Position numbers and translations under genes: made by a program. Source: Paracentrotus lividus (taxonomy: Eukaryota; Echinodermata; Echinoidea; Camarodonta; Echinidae). From it: DNA of 64,000 nucleotides. Below the pieces are notes generated by a model that saw nothing but the letters and a program-made list of their open reading frames with translations, searched no databases and was not told the origin of the DNA. The stretch covers positions 16,616,904 to 16,680,903 of the forward strand of contig CALNVZ010003426.1 of NCBI GenBank assembly GCA_940671915.1. Direction: 5' to 3'. Of the stretch, positions 50,261 to 63,224 are shown piece by piece (position 1 is the first letter of the stretch; every line of letters starts with the position of its first letter).

Positions 50261-52189
50261 TTATTCTGCTCTGTCGCGAACGACATTTGCCGATGACATT
50301 CATGGGCAAAAATAAGCAAAAACTCATTCAATGATTAGTTTTATTATCTTCGTAATGATTAAACGACTAATTTACAGTGCGTGTGGTTTAAAAAAGCAGA
50401 ATTGTATTTTTATATCACAGTGCTTGCAGTGTATTTATTACTTTTTTTTCAATATATAATTTTGACCAACATGACCGAGAAACGTTTTTGGATTAGTGAT
50501 TAAATGTGTACATTATTAAATATGACTTTAAAACAGAACGAATTTACAACTCTTTATCATAAGATATCAAACCGGTTTTTCCTGACACCATGGCAACACT
50601 TATGCCATAGCCCTAATAGTATAGTTATGAAGTTTAACAATTATAGGGAAAAAAGTGGTATATATGTGATTAAAAAAAAAGAAAAAGAAAGGGTTGATAT
50701 CTTTGAATCGAGCTTGATCCAATTTTCACTTAGGGCCTTTGAAATAAAGTCTCTGATCATGAAGATGTACCTTCTAATCAAGGACCAAATTGGAGGAGCT
50801 ATAGAACGCTTTCATGTCCAGAAAACGCTGGAAGGAGTAACAGTATCGTCATTAGTAACTGTATCCCTAAATCTAATAATGGGTATTGACTTGGTCCAAT
50901 ATGTTTGTTAATCGCCCCCATCCAGGGCAATATAAGGAAAATAAACGAACCTGGGGAAGGGAAAGTGGACAATGATGGATATAAATGAGGTTTAATCTAG
51001 AATAGGGTCACTGATGAGACAGCGGGGATAAACCTAACCGCAATTACGCATATATTGTATAAAGAAGATACATAGGCGTTATATGCGTGTTCGTGAGAGT
51101 CGAGCCGCCTTACATGATAATTAAAAACAACAAAAAACAACAACAACAAAGAAAGGAAAAGAAAAAATAAAAACAAAAGCCCCGCTGCCATTGATATTTT
51201 ACTGACGAAGTCTGGCACGAGGCAAAAATAAAGACTTGGTGAAACTGGGGCTAGGCTGAAATTAGATGTAGTGGAGGTTGAACAGGACCGAATAAAAAGA
51301 AGGAAAAAAAAAAAATAATAAAAAAATAACACATAGATGGTCATTCTTGTGTCTACAAACTCCAGCCTTCCCACCGTCCGTGCATACAAATATGTTTTTA
51401 AGTAGTTGACGGAAAATTGCCCTATTTTTTTGCTGTCTAAAGAACTTCGATTTGTTTTTTGAAGATACTATATCTGTCCTTGAAATAGGATTATATCCAT
51501 TTTTTTTCGGGGGAGGGGATCATCCTAAAACGTGTTTTTGTTTTGAAGTACTCAATATCAATTGATACTACCCCTAAAAAATTATTAAAAAAAAAGGGGG
51601 GGGGGGAGACCAGCGCTGAAATAAAAGAATACCACGAAATAAGAATATATCCGACTCAAATGCCGGATTGTCATTAAAGGCAATGTGTTATTTTGTGTTT
51701 GCGTTTGTCTAATTTAAGTGGCGTCATACTGGTCCAAAGTATGAGCAAAAGATGGAACACGAAATGGGAAATGTTAGTGTTTGTGCGAAGTTAGCCCCGA
51801 ACTTAACCAACAGCCAAACAACAGCCACAACGAGAACGATGTCCACAGAAGGTTACACGAATTGCACCAAATAACACACGATGGTACACGAATGGCCCCA
51901 TGCTTTCGTGATCACAGCAAATTTAGAATGTTCCATGATCGTGGGTCCATCCTTCCCACTTTAGAGGAAATTCGGTTCGCCGTATATTTGATAGTTCGGG
52001 CGTTGGTGAAGAAAACAAATGCAATGGACAAACAACAGAACTAGATTGTAGGTCGCTACAGTTCATGCTTCATGGAATACACACTGGGCCCACACTAAGT
52101 GATGACCCCAAAGAGCAAGAGATTCCACTGGTCTCATAATGGGGTAGATATGTCAGCAAGCGCGGCGATTTTATGTCACGACTAGGGGG
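50261..52189. other. No supported gene
   Basis: Contains a 135-codon plus-strand frame (50,504-50,911) of lysine/isoleucine-rich composition without any domain, a low-complexity A/AAC-rich tract near 51,120-51,330, and G10 at 51,597. The block 51,700-52,045 has repeated CACGA/CGTGATC words and may be an old repeat. Confidence 0.5.
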
Positions 52190-52495
52190 GGGGGGGGAGG
52201 GGACGGTAACACCCGAACTGAAAATAATGCACTCAAATTTGCATACTTCGCACATTATGCAGAAAGGAACGAAAATGTTTGCGAGCGCGAAGCGCGAGCC
52301 GAAATTTTTGCCTTATATAAAACGTTTAAACATTGTATTTAACATACCATTTTACCTCTTTATTAGCTTCACATGCTAATCACTACATACAAATATGCTA
52401 AGCTTTAAAAATCGAGGGGGGGGGGACGATCCCCCCAGAAAAAAATCGAGGGGGGGGGGACACGTCCCCCTCGTCCCCCGGGATCGCCCAATGGA
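52190..52495 (-). repeat. GC-rich dispersed repeat, copy 2
   Basis: This is the inverse of 20,885-21,170: GCGAGCGCGAAGCGCGAGCC at 52,281-52,300, then TACCTCTTTATTAGCTTCAC-like text, then ATCACTACATAC. It ends in two tandem units of AAAATCGAGGGGGGGGGAC, while copy 1 has matching but shorter units. The bases around it differ from those around copy 1, which supports independent insertion. Confidence 0.7.
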
Positions 52496-53999
52496 TATGT
52501 GTTTTCAAGGCGCCCTAAACAATATATACAATCGTAACAGGACAACTGCCCCAGAAATAAATTAGCATCTTATTCGAATGAATTGGGTTATGGTTAGGTG
52601 TAGGTTTAGGAAAATTAATGTCTGGCGAGGGTATAGTTGTCCCAGTGTAATTGTATAGAGGGTAGTGGTCCTAGAACCACATTTATCATTACGACCCCGT
52701 CTGTTTAACAGTGAGAGCAAGGCTCGTGTGTCATTCGTAAACCTGGATGGAATTTGGAAAAAAAAACCTGGCGGCACCAATGTAAACAGAGCTGCAATAT
52801 TTTGTAATCAAGACGAGTGCTTTACTGAGAAAAATTGATCACCATAGTATTAAGGTCGTAATTTTATACTCCGCACTTCTTTCCACCTTGCAACAAACAC
52901 AATATTGTTCAGTTTGTATGTATATCAAAAAACACGATTTTTTTTTTTTTTTTTTTTTTTTGCAAATGAAAGCATACTGTGACCGCTAGGGTCACAACGA
53001 ATAACTACTTTAAAAATTAATAAAACTATGTATTACAATTTGTGTTGATTATCATGAATATTCATATTGATATCATTTATTTGATAATGTTATGCTTATT
53101 CGTCGCGTCAGTAAAACAGAGAGGAATATTTTATTCGGAAAATTATTAGTTTCTGTTAAACTGTATAATCTGATAAACTCGTCTGTCCTTGTTTTATTGA
53201 ACCATGGTTAAGTTGCACTTAGGAGATGTTATCACGAATATCATCTTTTGTACGAAGTTACTTGAACAGTTTTATAATGTATTTTAGAAAATACGTACAT
53301 GTAGTTCGCTTGATTATAAGTTGGAAACAAAATGCAAAGTAAGAGTTACTAGGTTTTTTTTGTGAATCTAGAAAATATAAAGCATGCCTTAAATAAACCG
53401 CATGGGAACGTGATCCGTTAAGGGTTTTGTGTTGATACTATTGCTTATTGCGCAATATTTTATTTTTTATCTTTTTTATTTCATGTACCAAAGAAGGGTC
53501 AAAGAGCTACGTTTTATTCCGTATAAAATAATTAAAAATATGTCTGACTTTGATAAAAACACATTTTTTTATTGTTGAATAGTTTTTGTTATTGATATAC
53601 ATGTACTTGCATTAAAAGATGACATTAAACAACACTTTTCATTAACAATTTCCAAATCTTTAAGACATACTTCAGATAGTGAGCTACTAAAATCTAATTT
53701 CAGTAGGTCTAAGTACATCTTGAATACTACTATTACTATCACTTTACAGTAGAGTTAACAGTGATTTTGTTCTTTCTTTCATTAGCTCATGTCGTGCAAT
53801 ATTATTGATGCGTGAGACCTTGAAGGCGCTGAATCCACTTGAGACCAAAAATAGAAGAGATTTAAACAAAATTAAATAAAAAATCTCCATTTATAAAACA
53901 CACACACACACCACACAAGCGCGCGCAAAAACACACATAAACATATGAATATCAATATAACTGGCACACCATAAATAACTTATTACACTCGTCGTTTGA
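52496..53999. other. No recognisable feature
   Basis: AT-rich sequence with T24 at 52,938-52,961 and a CA tract at 53,899-53,925. No gene supported. Confidence 0.55.
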
Positions 54000-54003
54000 T
54001 TAA

Positions 54004-54130
54004 CCACTTGGCTGCAGACAACGGAATATTACGTGCTCGTGCTATTGTCTGAGCTTTGTCTGCTTCGACGTACCAGCGCCACGATTGTCATACCCGTACT
54101 CTTCAATTAGCGCATACAACAGTCAAGTGG
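54004..54130. mobile_element. 127-bp piggyBac-type MITE flanked by TTAA
   Basis: TTAA lies directly outside both ends (54,000-54,003; 54,131-54,134). The ends CCACTTGGCTG and CAGTCAAGTGG form a short inverted repeat with one mismatch. A duplicated TTAA target with ends of this size is diagnostic of piggyBac-like (or Kolobok) transposition. Nothing inside codes for a transposase. Confidence 0.6.
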
Positions 54131-54235
54131 TTAAAAAAATGGGTTTGCCGTAAGTTTCGCTCTTCATATTTAAATTGGATGAAGTTAACTTTATATGTAA
54201 ATCAGCGACACATAATTATTACCATTATTACTAAT

Positions 54236-54332
54236 TTTATTCTCATTTTTTTTCTTATTATTATTATCATTATCATCATTGTTAGTAGCAGTGTTATCAC
54301 TATTATTATTATTATTATTATGTTTATTATTG

Positions 54333-54383
<51 letters not shown>

Positions 54384-54410
54384 CATTGTTAGCATCATTA
54401 TTATTTAATA
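54236..54410. repeat. (ATT)n microsatellite
   Basis: The imperfect ATT array has its purest part at about 54,328-54,383. It encodes artificial poly-Ile/Leu and poly-Asn frames on the two strands. Confidence 0.95.
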
Positions 54411-54414
54411 TCAT

Positions 54415-56215
54415 TTTGTGTTACGTTTGTCATTTTTGCATTTAAGGTTGGCAATATGTGCACGTGTCCTGACAGAAAACCATTTTTACCGCAGCGATCT
54501 GATAATAACGCACATTCTAATACTCGACAACCTGGAAAAAAAAAATACTAGCAGAGGAGAATTAAAGAAAAAATGGATGAATGTAGGATTGCAATCATGC
54601 GAACTTATATGCCATGGCTGATGTATAAGGGTAAGGTAATATTGTCTTCTTGAGCATAAAGGACTGTAACACGTTGTAAAATGATTTAACTTCAACAGCC
54701 TTCTGTTTCTCACATCATACCAATGTCAGTATCGTTCCGTCAATCTTACTCTCCATTTCGCATCGCTATCCTTCTCCAGTCGTCCATGAAAATATCAATG
54801 GCTTTGCCCTCACCCTAACTCGCTCTGCAACAACCTATCTCCCGAAAATCAGGTTGCCCTCCGGAGTTAGTGACATCATGTACTTGATAAGATATCTATA
54901 CCATGAGAGATCTTTAGTCAATAAACCAGCAATCCAGGCGTTACGTATGCGTCCTTGAGCCCTCGCCTGAAAGGCTAAGAGTTAGGTCATAACCGAGTTT
55001 TCCTTTAAATTTACTATACTCATTTCCCCCGCAAATCAATTACAAATTGCTCCGAAAATTGACTAAGACTGTGAAAGTCCTGAGTAATGAATGATGGATT
55101 GGGAGTATTGATTACCACTTAACCTTATTAATATGCATTTATTTTCATCCAAGGTGTGGACTTTCTCACACCTGCCGAATCGTAGCGAACATAACGAAGC
55201 CTAATTTAAGTATAACTTAACTCTTTGACTACCTGTACCCAAATGCGGCTCTGCACAATGTATATGCTCTAAATTGTGCATGGTGAATTCGAGTCGACAA
55301 AACTATACCCCCACACACACACACAACACACATATCAATGAAGAAACGAAACATTTTATTGTGTAGTTTTTATACAGTTAAAAAAAAATCATTACAAATA
55401 AATAAATTAATTGATCAAATAAACGTAAGGAAGAAACCATTTCGAGCCAACGAGTATTCTACAGCAATTATCTTTTTAATAATCTATTTATTTTTGTTTA
55501 TCAGGTCTATGTCCTTCTCAATTCATAATAATAAACAAAGAAATACTTCAATTTCATTATGCATTGATATGAACGGCATTTTTTTAAAAACAATTTTTGT
55601 TTAGTCAGGTAACCTTTCCCTTAAACAAGTAATTAAATCAGGAATCAAGAATTTGTTATGTCATAGAAAATACAGTCTTAATTTATTATCGTTTATCGAA
55701 AATTTATTTCATGATAGCAATCTATTTTCGTTTTAAAATGTGATTAATTACCATTTTAAATTGCATGATTAGTCTGCAATCATTGAATTACGTTCAATTG
55801 TGAACAACAATAGTCTTTTATGGTAATATCACCATAACAATAAACTTGAAATACAACACTTTAAACACTTGAAATTAGTATCATGAATTGTATTGTAATC
55901 TATCGGTTTATTTTGTCTTTAATGTCGTCATAACGATTTTGCATTATATATTTAAAAGGGGAAAAAAAAACATAACAAACGAACAAACAAAAAATAAAAA
56001 AGTAGTTTGAACATACGAGTAAATATAACGGGGAAAATATAAAATATCAGACAAATTAGTGATATGACTGTAATTTTGGTAGCCATAATTAGGTTTTTTT
56101 AATAATACTATCCATTAAACTCCACGTATAAATCAATTGAAATATAAAGCTTTACAAAAAGAAATTTGTTTAGAATATTTAGTAACCACGCCTACTGTGC
56201 ATATGAATTTAACTC

Positions 56216-56271
<56 letters not shown>

Positions 56272-59200
56272 GAGTGTTTTTTCTCTTTTTTGTAAGCTTA
56301 TTTTAGACTGACTGGTTTATTTGTTAGATGTAAAACATTCGATGAATGTCCCGTGTACTTATGGGCATGAACGGTCAATAAAGCCTTCAAAATGGCTAGG
56401 TCTGTCAATATACAGACGATGCACATGAATAGGTGGGTCGGTATGAATCGTTGACAAAGAGTAACTATGGACATGCTTTACTCACGAGGTGCAGCTGACT
56501 TGGTTTAGACTAGTTTCCATAATTTCTACTGATCCAACTTAACCTATGTGCATCATTTAGTTAGAATGGTGAACAATCAAAAGTTTTCAACCATTCGGTC
56601 GGTAACTATAACTAACCATTCACTGTTCACCGCTTGCATCTTTCACACAATCACATTTATATTATTATATTTGGTAAAAGTCCAGGGAATGTGCATTTCA
56701 ATTGGTTTCACTACGTTAATATCTACTGTAGATCAGTAAACGCTATTGTAAGTTTTCCTCTTATTTAATTGGTTAGAATAGAAAAGACGACTGAATAGCC
56801 TCAAATGATAAGGTTCGTATTCTCAGTGGACAAAATTATTATTTTTTTTCTAATTGTATGTTTTATTAATTCAGAAACACACTCATAACATTTTACAGAT
56901 CATTATTAATTAATCCTGTTAATGGAAAACAAAATACATACATATATATAAAACAAAAATAATAATAATAATAAAATAAAAAGGAGGTTGTGACAAGAAA
57001 AGATTATAAAGCCACATAGAAACGAATTGCGTGTTTTGCTAAAGAAAACGATGAAAATTAAGCATACCACAACTCCAGCCCTTCAAATCACCAAGGATGG
57101 ATACATCCCACAAGTAGTTCCTTTCACATACATGATGAACCCACAGATCATCTTCGACAATGATTGCAACTTTACACCAACTTGTGTCGACATAACAACT
57201 CACGAGGACCTCGCTACCAGCGGGTGCAGTCGCGACAAGCAAACACTATATAACATTCACAAGTATTTATATGTATCTTAACTATTACACTCCCCTATCT
57301 CGGTTACTTATTTTTCACCTCTCCATCATGAACGTTTTCATTTATTTTAACGTGGCCCACTCTGTTTTTATTTTAAAACGGCTTGGCCTTTTTTTTTTCT
57401 AGTAACAGTTAAAATATAATTTATTTTATTTTTTTCCGTGTTGCCTCTTTCATTTACATTTTCATTTAGTAATATGTACTGTTATCAGAATAGGACCGAA
57501 AAATATCATCTTTAGTGTAGTTTACTGCGTTACCATTACCAGAACATTATTTTGACTGATTTATAAATTTACACATCGCGCGTGGTTCCTTTACCGGACA
57601 TTTTGATACTTACGACGTCATCACTCCGATTTAGTATCTAGCCATTTCGATTTGAAACTTGAAAACTCGTTTTAGCATCTACTCTCGAGATTTTGACTAG
57701 TTTTTAAAGCTATGCTTTTATTTAGTGTTCCTCTCGTTTGACACATCCACACCATGGATTGATAACATTTTTTAGACTTAAATTCCATCTTGATTAAAAG
57801 GGATATATCCGTCAATATGTTACACTGGTCTACTCATTAGATCATTTAAATGGTTGTTAAGTGTTCGCTTTACTTTTAGTGTTTCAACAGCCTAACTACT
57901 TGACAGCCTGACCCTTGGGTCCATAAAGGTAATTTGTAGATTTGTTGAGGCTTAAACAAAAACACAATTCTAATGAATTATGTTTATCTTGGAGCAAAGC
58001 ACGTATACGAGCGGCAGAAGAATCGATATGTGCAAAACTGTTGTTTTTGTAATGTCTTTATTACCTCCTTATCTTCCCACGCTTTTGATTCTTAGATAAT
58101 AGGCCAAGGTGGTTGACCATAATGGACGTGTCGTGTCTGCGTTAAGGGAATTAATAGCAATGGCAGGTGCAAAATGGCCACACCGAAGATGAAGGGTTCC
58201 TTTATCGGTAATAATGGCATACTTAGCCTTGTTTAAATTCATTCATGTCAATACTACATTGTGTTCCTCTAAAAACAAATATATTAGTAAAATACTTCAC
58301 ATTCTAATGTAGAAAAGGAAATGACATTCAGAAATATTCAATACGTAGGAATAATAGGCAATCTCTTTGCGGGAAAAGGAAATATAGAAGAAAAATGCAG
58401 AGTTAAAAAAACACACAGACACACACACACAAAAAAATAAATAAAAAATAAAAATACGGAGTTTGGTTATCTGCCTGGTTACTCTCCGTGGGCTAGAGGT
58501 AATGAATGTGGTAGCCCTTTTATCATTTCTCTATAGAATAGCAATATGCTATTCCCATTAGTTATGGGAGGGGGCAATGGCGAGGGCTGCTATTTTTAGG
58601 CAGGTAAGCAATATCATCGGTGATGATGATAATAGTGTGGTTAACATGGTAGGGATGGTGATTGAGCTATCTAAGGCTACTGCTCTAGTCGGGGACTCAT
58701 CGCAATAGACATGATAGAAGTACCCTATTTTTGACTCACCACAGACAGGCAAGTTGATGCATCACGCCTGTGACCGTTTTCAATGGGAATTAGTCACTAG
58801 GCTGACAGACCACCTCTATTTGTCTATTTCTAGCTCCCCATCCTTTATATCTGCATTACTTATCCTAATCTCCAATACAACTGCCTTTCAATTTCAAATA
58901 TATTATGTGTAACTTATATGTTATGAAGTATACTTATTGATATATTTCATTATTAATTTTGTAGAATTTATTTAATATATATATATATATTTCATGGCCT
59001 GGTTATCAGCGCTAGCAAGTTATTTTTGGCTCAGAAACATTGTCTAATTACGCACCTGTCTTCATCCCATCTCTCTTGGTGGTGCTTATATTAGCTATAT
59101 ATAATATATCCATCTGCCATAAAACTATTTATATGCCTATTTTTGCCATTGTTTTTCTTACTTCGTCTTTATTGTTCTCGTTTTTTATGTGTTCACTAGA

Positions 59201-60410
59201 CAATATAGTCATTTAATCATTTAATCATAGTCATTTATAATCACACACACACACACACACACACTGTCACACCTAAACGCGCGCAAAGCACACACCCTCA
59301 TGCACACACACAAACACAATATTCTCTTCTTTTTTTTCCCCCTAATTCTCTCTTGGAGGTTCCCTTTTGTAAGGTGTGACAACAGTTTTTGGTTTCCAAA
59401 AAAGCTGACACAATTATATACATCAGTTAAGCTAGAGTGTCGTTGAACCTGTTGATAAGACGAATTATCTTGATACGTTAAGCACTTCTGAGAAGGTGTT
59501 CAGCCCCAGGGCGGTCCTAAAAGCCACAGCTACCTAGTTTCCAGCAGTGGCATTTGGGATCTACCCCGCTCTCTTAACACGTATTACCGTTTTACGCTCA
59601 CTTAGACCATTATTTATAAGGTTGTGAATCAATCCACTAAGATTAGTGTTTCCATTTCGCTACAAGGGGCAGATGTGTGCATTGGATACAGCTCCATTTT
59701 AATTTCTTTACATTCTTACAACAGTCAACATTTGATTTCTTATTCGTCTATAACCGTGATTGTGGTTTAATGTTCCACGAAATCGAAACACAACTTTGTA
59801 AGCTGCCGAAAACAGTGTTTTATAACTGCACCCATATGACCACTATAACACGTATGATAAAAGGGATTTATTATCTTTACATCATAATGAATTATTTTAA
59901 TTGTTTAGTGTAATTGGCATATTAAATGTATTAGTTTAAACATTACCAATTGTTTCACTGGGTATACCTCAGTTGATACTGCTCGATTTCTTTTCCAACA
60001 AAGTTCGTTTCCACCTGTGTCCAAGGGGAGGGCTCCAAATAATTACACTCTAAATTGGATTCGCGTGCCATAGGGTATAAAGACCTTCTTTATTAGTGCT
60101 ATTAAACTGTTTTGCTTTTTTATCCTTGCTGCTAGGCATATTTCACGTCACTGGGGAAATTCCTTTTATATGTGGACAATCATCACGGCCTGCGCTATAT
60201 GGAATGCATTCTTGAATCGAATTCGAGTTTAAATGCAGTCTTCCTAAGTGTTGAAATGTCCTATGAGAGTAATTTTCTGTTTGGAATTGGCACTTTGAAG
60301 ATCTTGATGGTAATACGATTATCATAACAGAGACCAGCTAGGGAAGCTGGTTCAAAACATATTGGTGTTTCCTCTTTTAACTTTAACTTTGAAGAGTTAA
60401 ATGGTATTAT
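54415..60410. other. Long stretch without a supported gene
   Basis: About 6 kb of AT-rich DNA. It holds T54 (56,217-56,270), A/C tracts near 58,410-58,455, a TA tract near 58,978, and (CA)n at 59,244-59,266. Short open frames (for example 57,027-57,281 and 55,338-55,604) show no domain and no convincing splice signals. It looks intergenic or intronic. Confidence 0.5.
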
Positions 60411-60494
60411 CCCTCTTTGTGCTATTCTTAGAAAAGATACAATTTAATCCTTTGATTTATTATGTAGCCATATGGCTACAAAGCACAAAGAGGG
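60411..60494. repeat. Inverted repeat enclosing a 16-bp perfect palindrome
   Basis: CCCTCTTTGTGCT (60,411-60,423) is the exact inverse of AGCACAAAGAGGG (60,482-60,494). Just inside the right arm is GTAGCCATATGGCTAC (60,464-60,479), a perfect palindrome. The right arm continues into TTAA, but the left arm does not, so a piggyBac-type origin is only a possibility. Confidence 0.5.
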
Positions 60495-62339
60495 TTAAAG
60501 GCATACACTCGATGCTGTCTAAGTGGCTATGTCTCTACAAAAGACATTACATTTCATGAAAAAAGTATAGCGTATATTCATACTAATTTGCTTATCCCGA
60601 ACAATGTATACGTTACTGTTATAATCAAATTTTAATTTCAATATGTAACACAGAAACAGAACATTGGTAGTTTATTGGCATTCACGTTGTATCGCCCATG
60701 ATGAAAAAAAAAATAGACGTACATAAACGCAATACATTAGAGTAAGAATAGCGTTTCATACTCACTGATGTGTTTTGTAGTTTTGAGGGCACTTTTAACC
60801 TTTATTTAGTCTTGTGTATAATGTCTACGATAAATCGAACAGAAATGGGGAATGGCTTATTATAAGGAGAAATCATGGAAATGGAGTATAACTTAATGCT
60901 CATAGAATAAGTCAAAACAAATTGCCCTTTTTTTTTTTTTTTTTTTGGTGTGAAGTCACTAAGGTGATAGAGGATAGTTGCTAGTCGATTTTAATCAGTT
61001 TGAGCCGAATAAACGTAGCTTGATTTCTCCCGCATGCAAACATAGAGTAGAGAGCATTCATGAAACAGGGGTGATAGACATAGAGAATTGGAGACACCTG
61101 CAAGAGTGATGGAAAGAGAGTGGGTTGCCCATATCCTCTGATGTGATTCGATTCACAATGCTGTCGGTCATTCTTCTTTAAAAATAAGACTTTATCTTTC
61201 TAAGCAGCGTGGAAGGGTGGCTCCTTCCAACGCACCCATTAAATTACCTACGCAATAGTCAGATGCAAAAATGTAAGAAAAAAGGGTTAAACAACCCCCC
61301 AGAACACCTTGAATTCGGAAAGGAATTGATTTCCCAGTACAATGTGCTTTGATGACCCTCCCAAGTTACTCTCGGGTATACTCGGTTTGATGAAAAGCCC
61401 TTGCGGGGATAACCCTTCCTAGATGCCATAGCGTATATGTCTAGAAATAGCATTTGTTATTCTGCGATGCATTCCAAGAGTGTATGTTCTGTGTTAGTAT
61501 TTAGTTACGAGTATGCCCAAAAATGGAATCGTTGAAGAAGACGGGAAAAATGTCCACTGTCGCTTCACATATTTAGCTAGAGTGTGATATACCTTACATC
61601 GATTGAATTAACCCATTGCCTACGGGAAGAAAGGCCTGTGTATTCAGCCTACGGGAATCAAAGAACTTGGATAATGAACATATGTTATAAACTGGTCTTC
61701 ATATCTGCTTGGGTATATTAGATTAGATGAAAACGATTTTCTTTGCATGTATTCGGGATTCAAACAAAAGGTTACCTTAGATTCGTCGGGTTATGTAGCC
61801 TTTGGTTTTTATGTTTTCTTAAGTGATTATAATTGATTAGGATAAAGGTCTATATACCAAGAAGCTTGATCAAATTTGGCTTTTCAAAATTAGGTTTTGT
61901 ACTAATGTTTCATGGAGAGAGTTTGTTGTTTGTAATGGATTACACTTTCAATTTCCTTTGATCTATCAATTTCTCACAAGCATTCAAAGAACGAATCACA
62001 GTCATGCACGCATTTGCATTTCTAGAGTTTCACTTTTATCCCCGCCAAATCCGTCTTTCGAGCTCCCGTCGGGGGATCTTGAGTCTTTCCGGAAACTATA
62101 CACTCGGGAAGCTGAGAACCATCGTAATTTAGGCAGAGGCGTAGCGGCAGTTTGAATGGGACTCAGGCCCTTATTAAATAGAACAAGGAAAACAAAAAAT
62201 AAAACATTGTCGAAAATAATATGGCGTGACAGATATCTTGAAAAAAGAAGATTTACTTCAAAAGAATGATATATTTGCCTACTTTGCTATTCGTCCTCGA
62301 ATCCCCCAACCAACCGATACTTTAACCCCGAAAACTTTT
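60495..62339. other. No supported gene; one piggyBac-like end
   Basis: Holds T19 at 60,928-60,946. The motif TTAACCCATTGCCTACGGGA at 61,608 resembles a piggyBac terminus with its target, and GCCTACGGGAA recurs 28 bases later at about 61,647 as a subterminal direct repeat. No matching opposite end was found nearby. Confidence 0.4.
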
Positions 62340-63200
62340 GCTCTATTGTCTCCTATCTTCCACCTCTGAACCCTGTGAGAAGGCGCCCTCTCATGATGAG
62401 GGCACTCAGCCAAAACATTCCCAACAAACTTCCCCTTTCTTCATCGGCTGCCGCCGAGCGAGTAACCTCGAGAATTCTCTCGCAAATGGGTTTGTTTTCA
62501 CTTTTTGTGAACCTTTTGATACCTAATTTGTGGGGTCTTGCTCTTAGTTGTCCTAGCCAATGTCTAGGTCATGGTTTCCTATTATTGGAGTAATTTATGA
62601 GGGCCGTTTTTTGAGTATTCTGTTGGAATTACGGCGCCTTCTCCCTAGGTTTTTGACATTCATTACGTACGTGTTTTATATTACACACCCTTATGGTGCG
62701 GGCCTTTGTTCTCCCGTTCCGCGCTTCATTTCACACAGTTCAGTGAAGCCTTTGTTTGGGTGGGGAGAGGCCTTTGTGACCCTTCCTGTCCCAGGGCAGA
62801 GTCTAAACTCCTTTGTATAAGTGTCTTTTTCTTTTCATATATTGCAGAGTGTTTTCTTATTCCGAGGGAAGAAGATTTTCATCCATTCTTGTATCTCGGA
62901 GACTTCAAACATCGCCGACTCATCGGAGAGTCTCATCTACCAGGAAGGCACGAAGTCCGGATTCTCTGCATATTTTATAGAGGCCGCGAAGCAGTTAGAC
63001 GGGGAAGAAGCAGTTAGACGGGGAACGAAAGCGTTCACATCTGTTTTCAACGAAAGTAAGTCGGGATTCACAACCCCGCCGGGGCGAGTATAGGCCGGTG
63101 GCAGTTGGTAAGTCCACAACTACGGTACCGCGAGCCCCCGAGAAGTCGTCGTATGGAGTCACGTAAGTGAACTCCCGGGAAGGTTCAGTCGGTCGTCGTC
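62340..63200 (+). promoter_or_regulatory. CpG-richer stretch, possible gene start region
   Basis: CpG dinucleotides and G+C are clearly more frequent here than in the preceding 60 kb (for example CTGCCGCCGAGCGAG at 62,447, CCCGTTCCGCGC at 62,712, CCCCGCCGGGGCGAG at 63,075). It surrounds the exon candidate at 62,848-63,055, and three GTAAGT donor-like words (63,056, 63,108, 63,163) occur within 115 bp. I see no clear TATA box. A promoter role is inference. Confidence 0.3.
62848..63055 (+). CDS. Candidate internal exon with good splice sites, unknown product
   Basis: The left side has a textbook acceptor: a T-rich tract TGTCTTTTTCTTTTC followed by ATATATTGCAG ending at 62,847. The right side has GAAA followed by GTAAGT (63,056-63,061). 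The 208-nt exon is open throughout in only one frame (phase starting at 62,848). It reads SVFLFRGKKIFIHSC, then a middle with SSESLIYQEGTKSGFSAYF, then EAAKQLDGEEAVRRGTKAF. The other two frames contain stops. A 17-bp direct repeat GAAGCAGTTAGACGGGG (about 62,988 and 63,006) accounts for part of the C-terminal half. No domain is recognised. Since 208 is not a multiple of three, it needs phase-matched neighbours, which I cannot see. It could instead be a non-coding 5' exon. Confidence 0.45.
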
Positions 63201-63224
63201 GGCCTATCCCAGCGACGCACCCCA

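Noticed and set aside
50504-50911. 135-codon plus-strand frame
   Set aside because: Biased composition (Lys, Ile, Leu), no domain, no splice or promoter context; likely chance.
54056-54445. 129-codon plus-strand frame
   Set aside because: Mostly the (ATT)n microsatellite translated as Ile/Leu.
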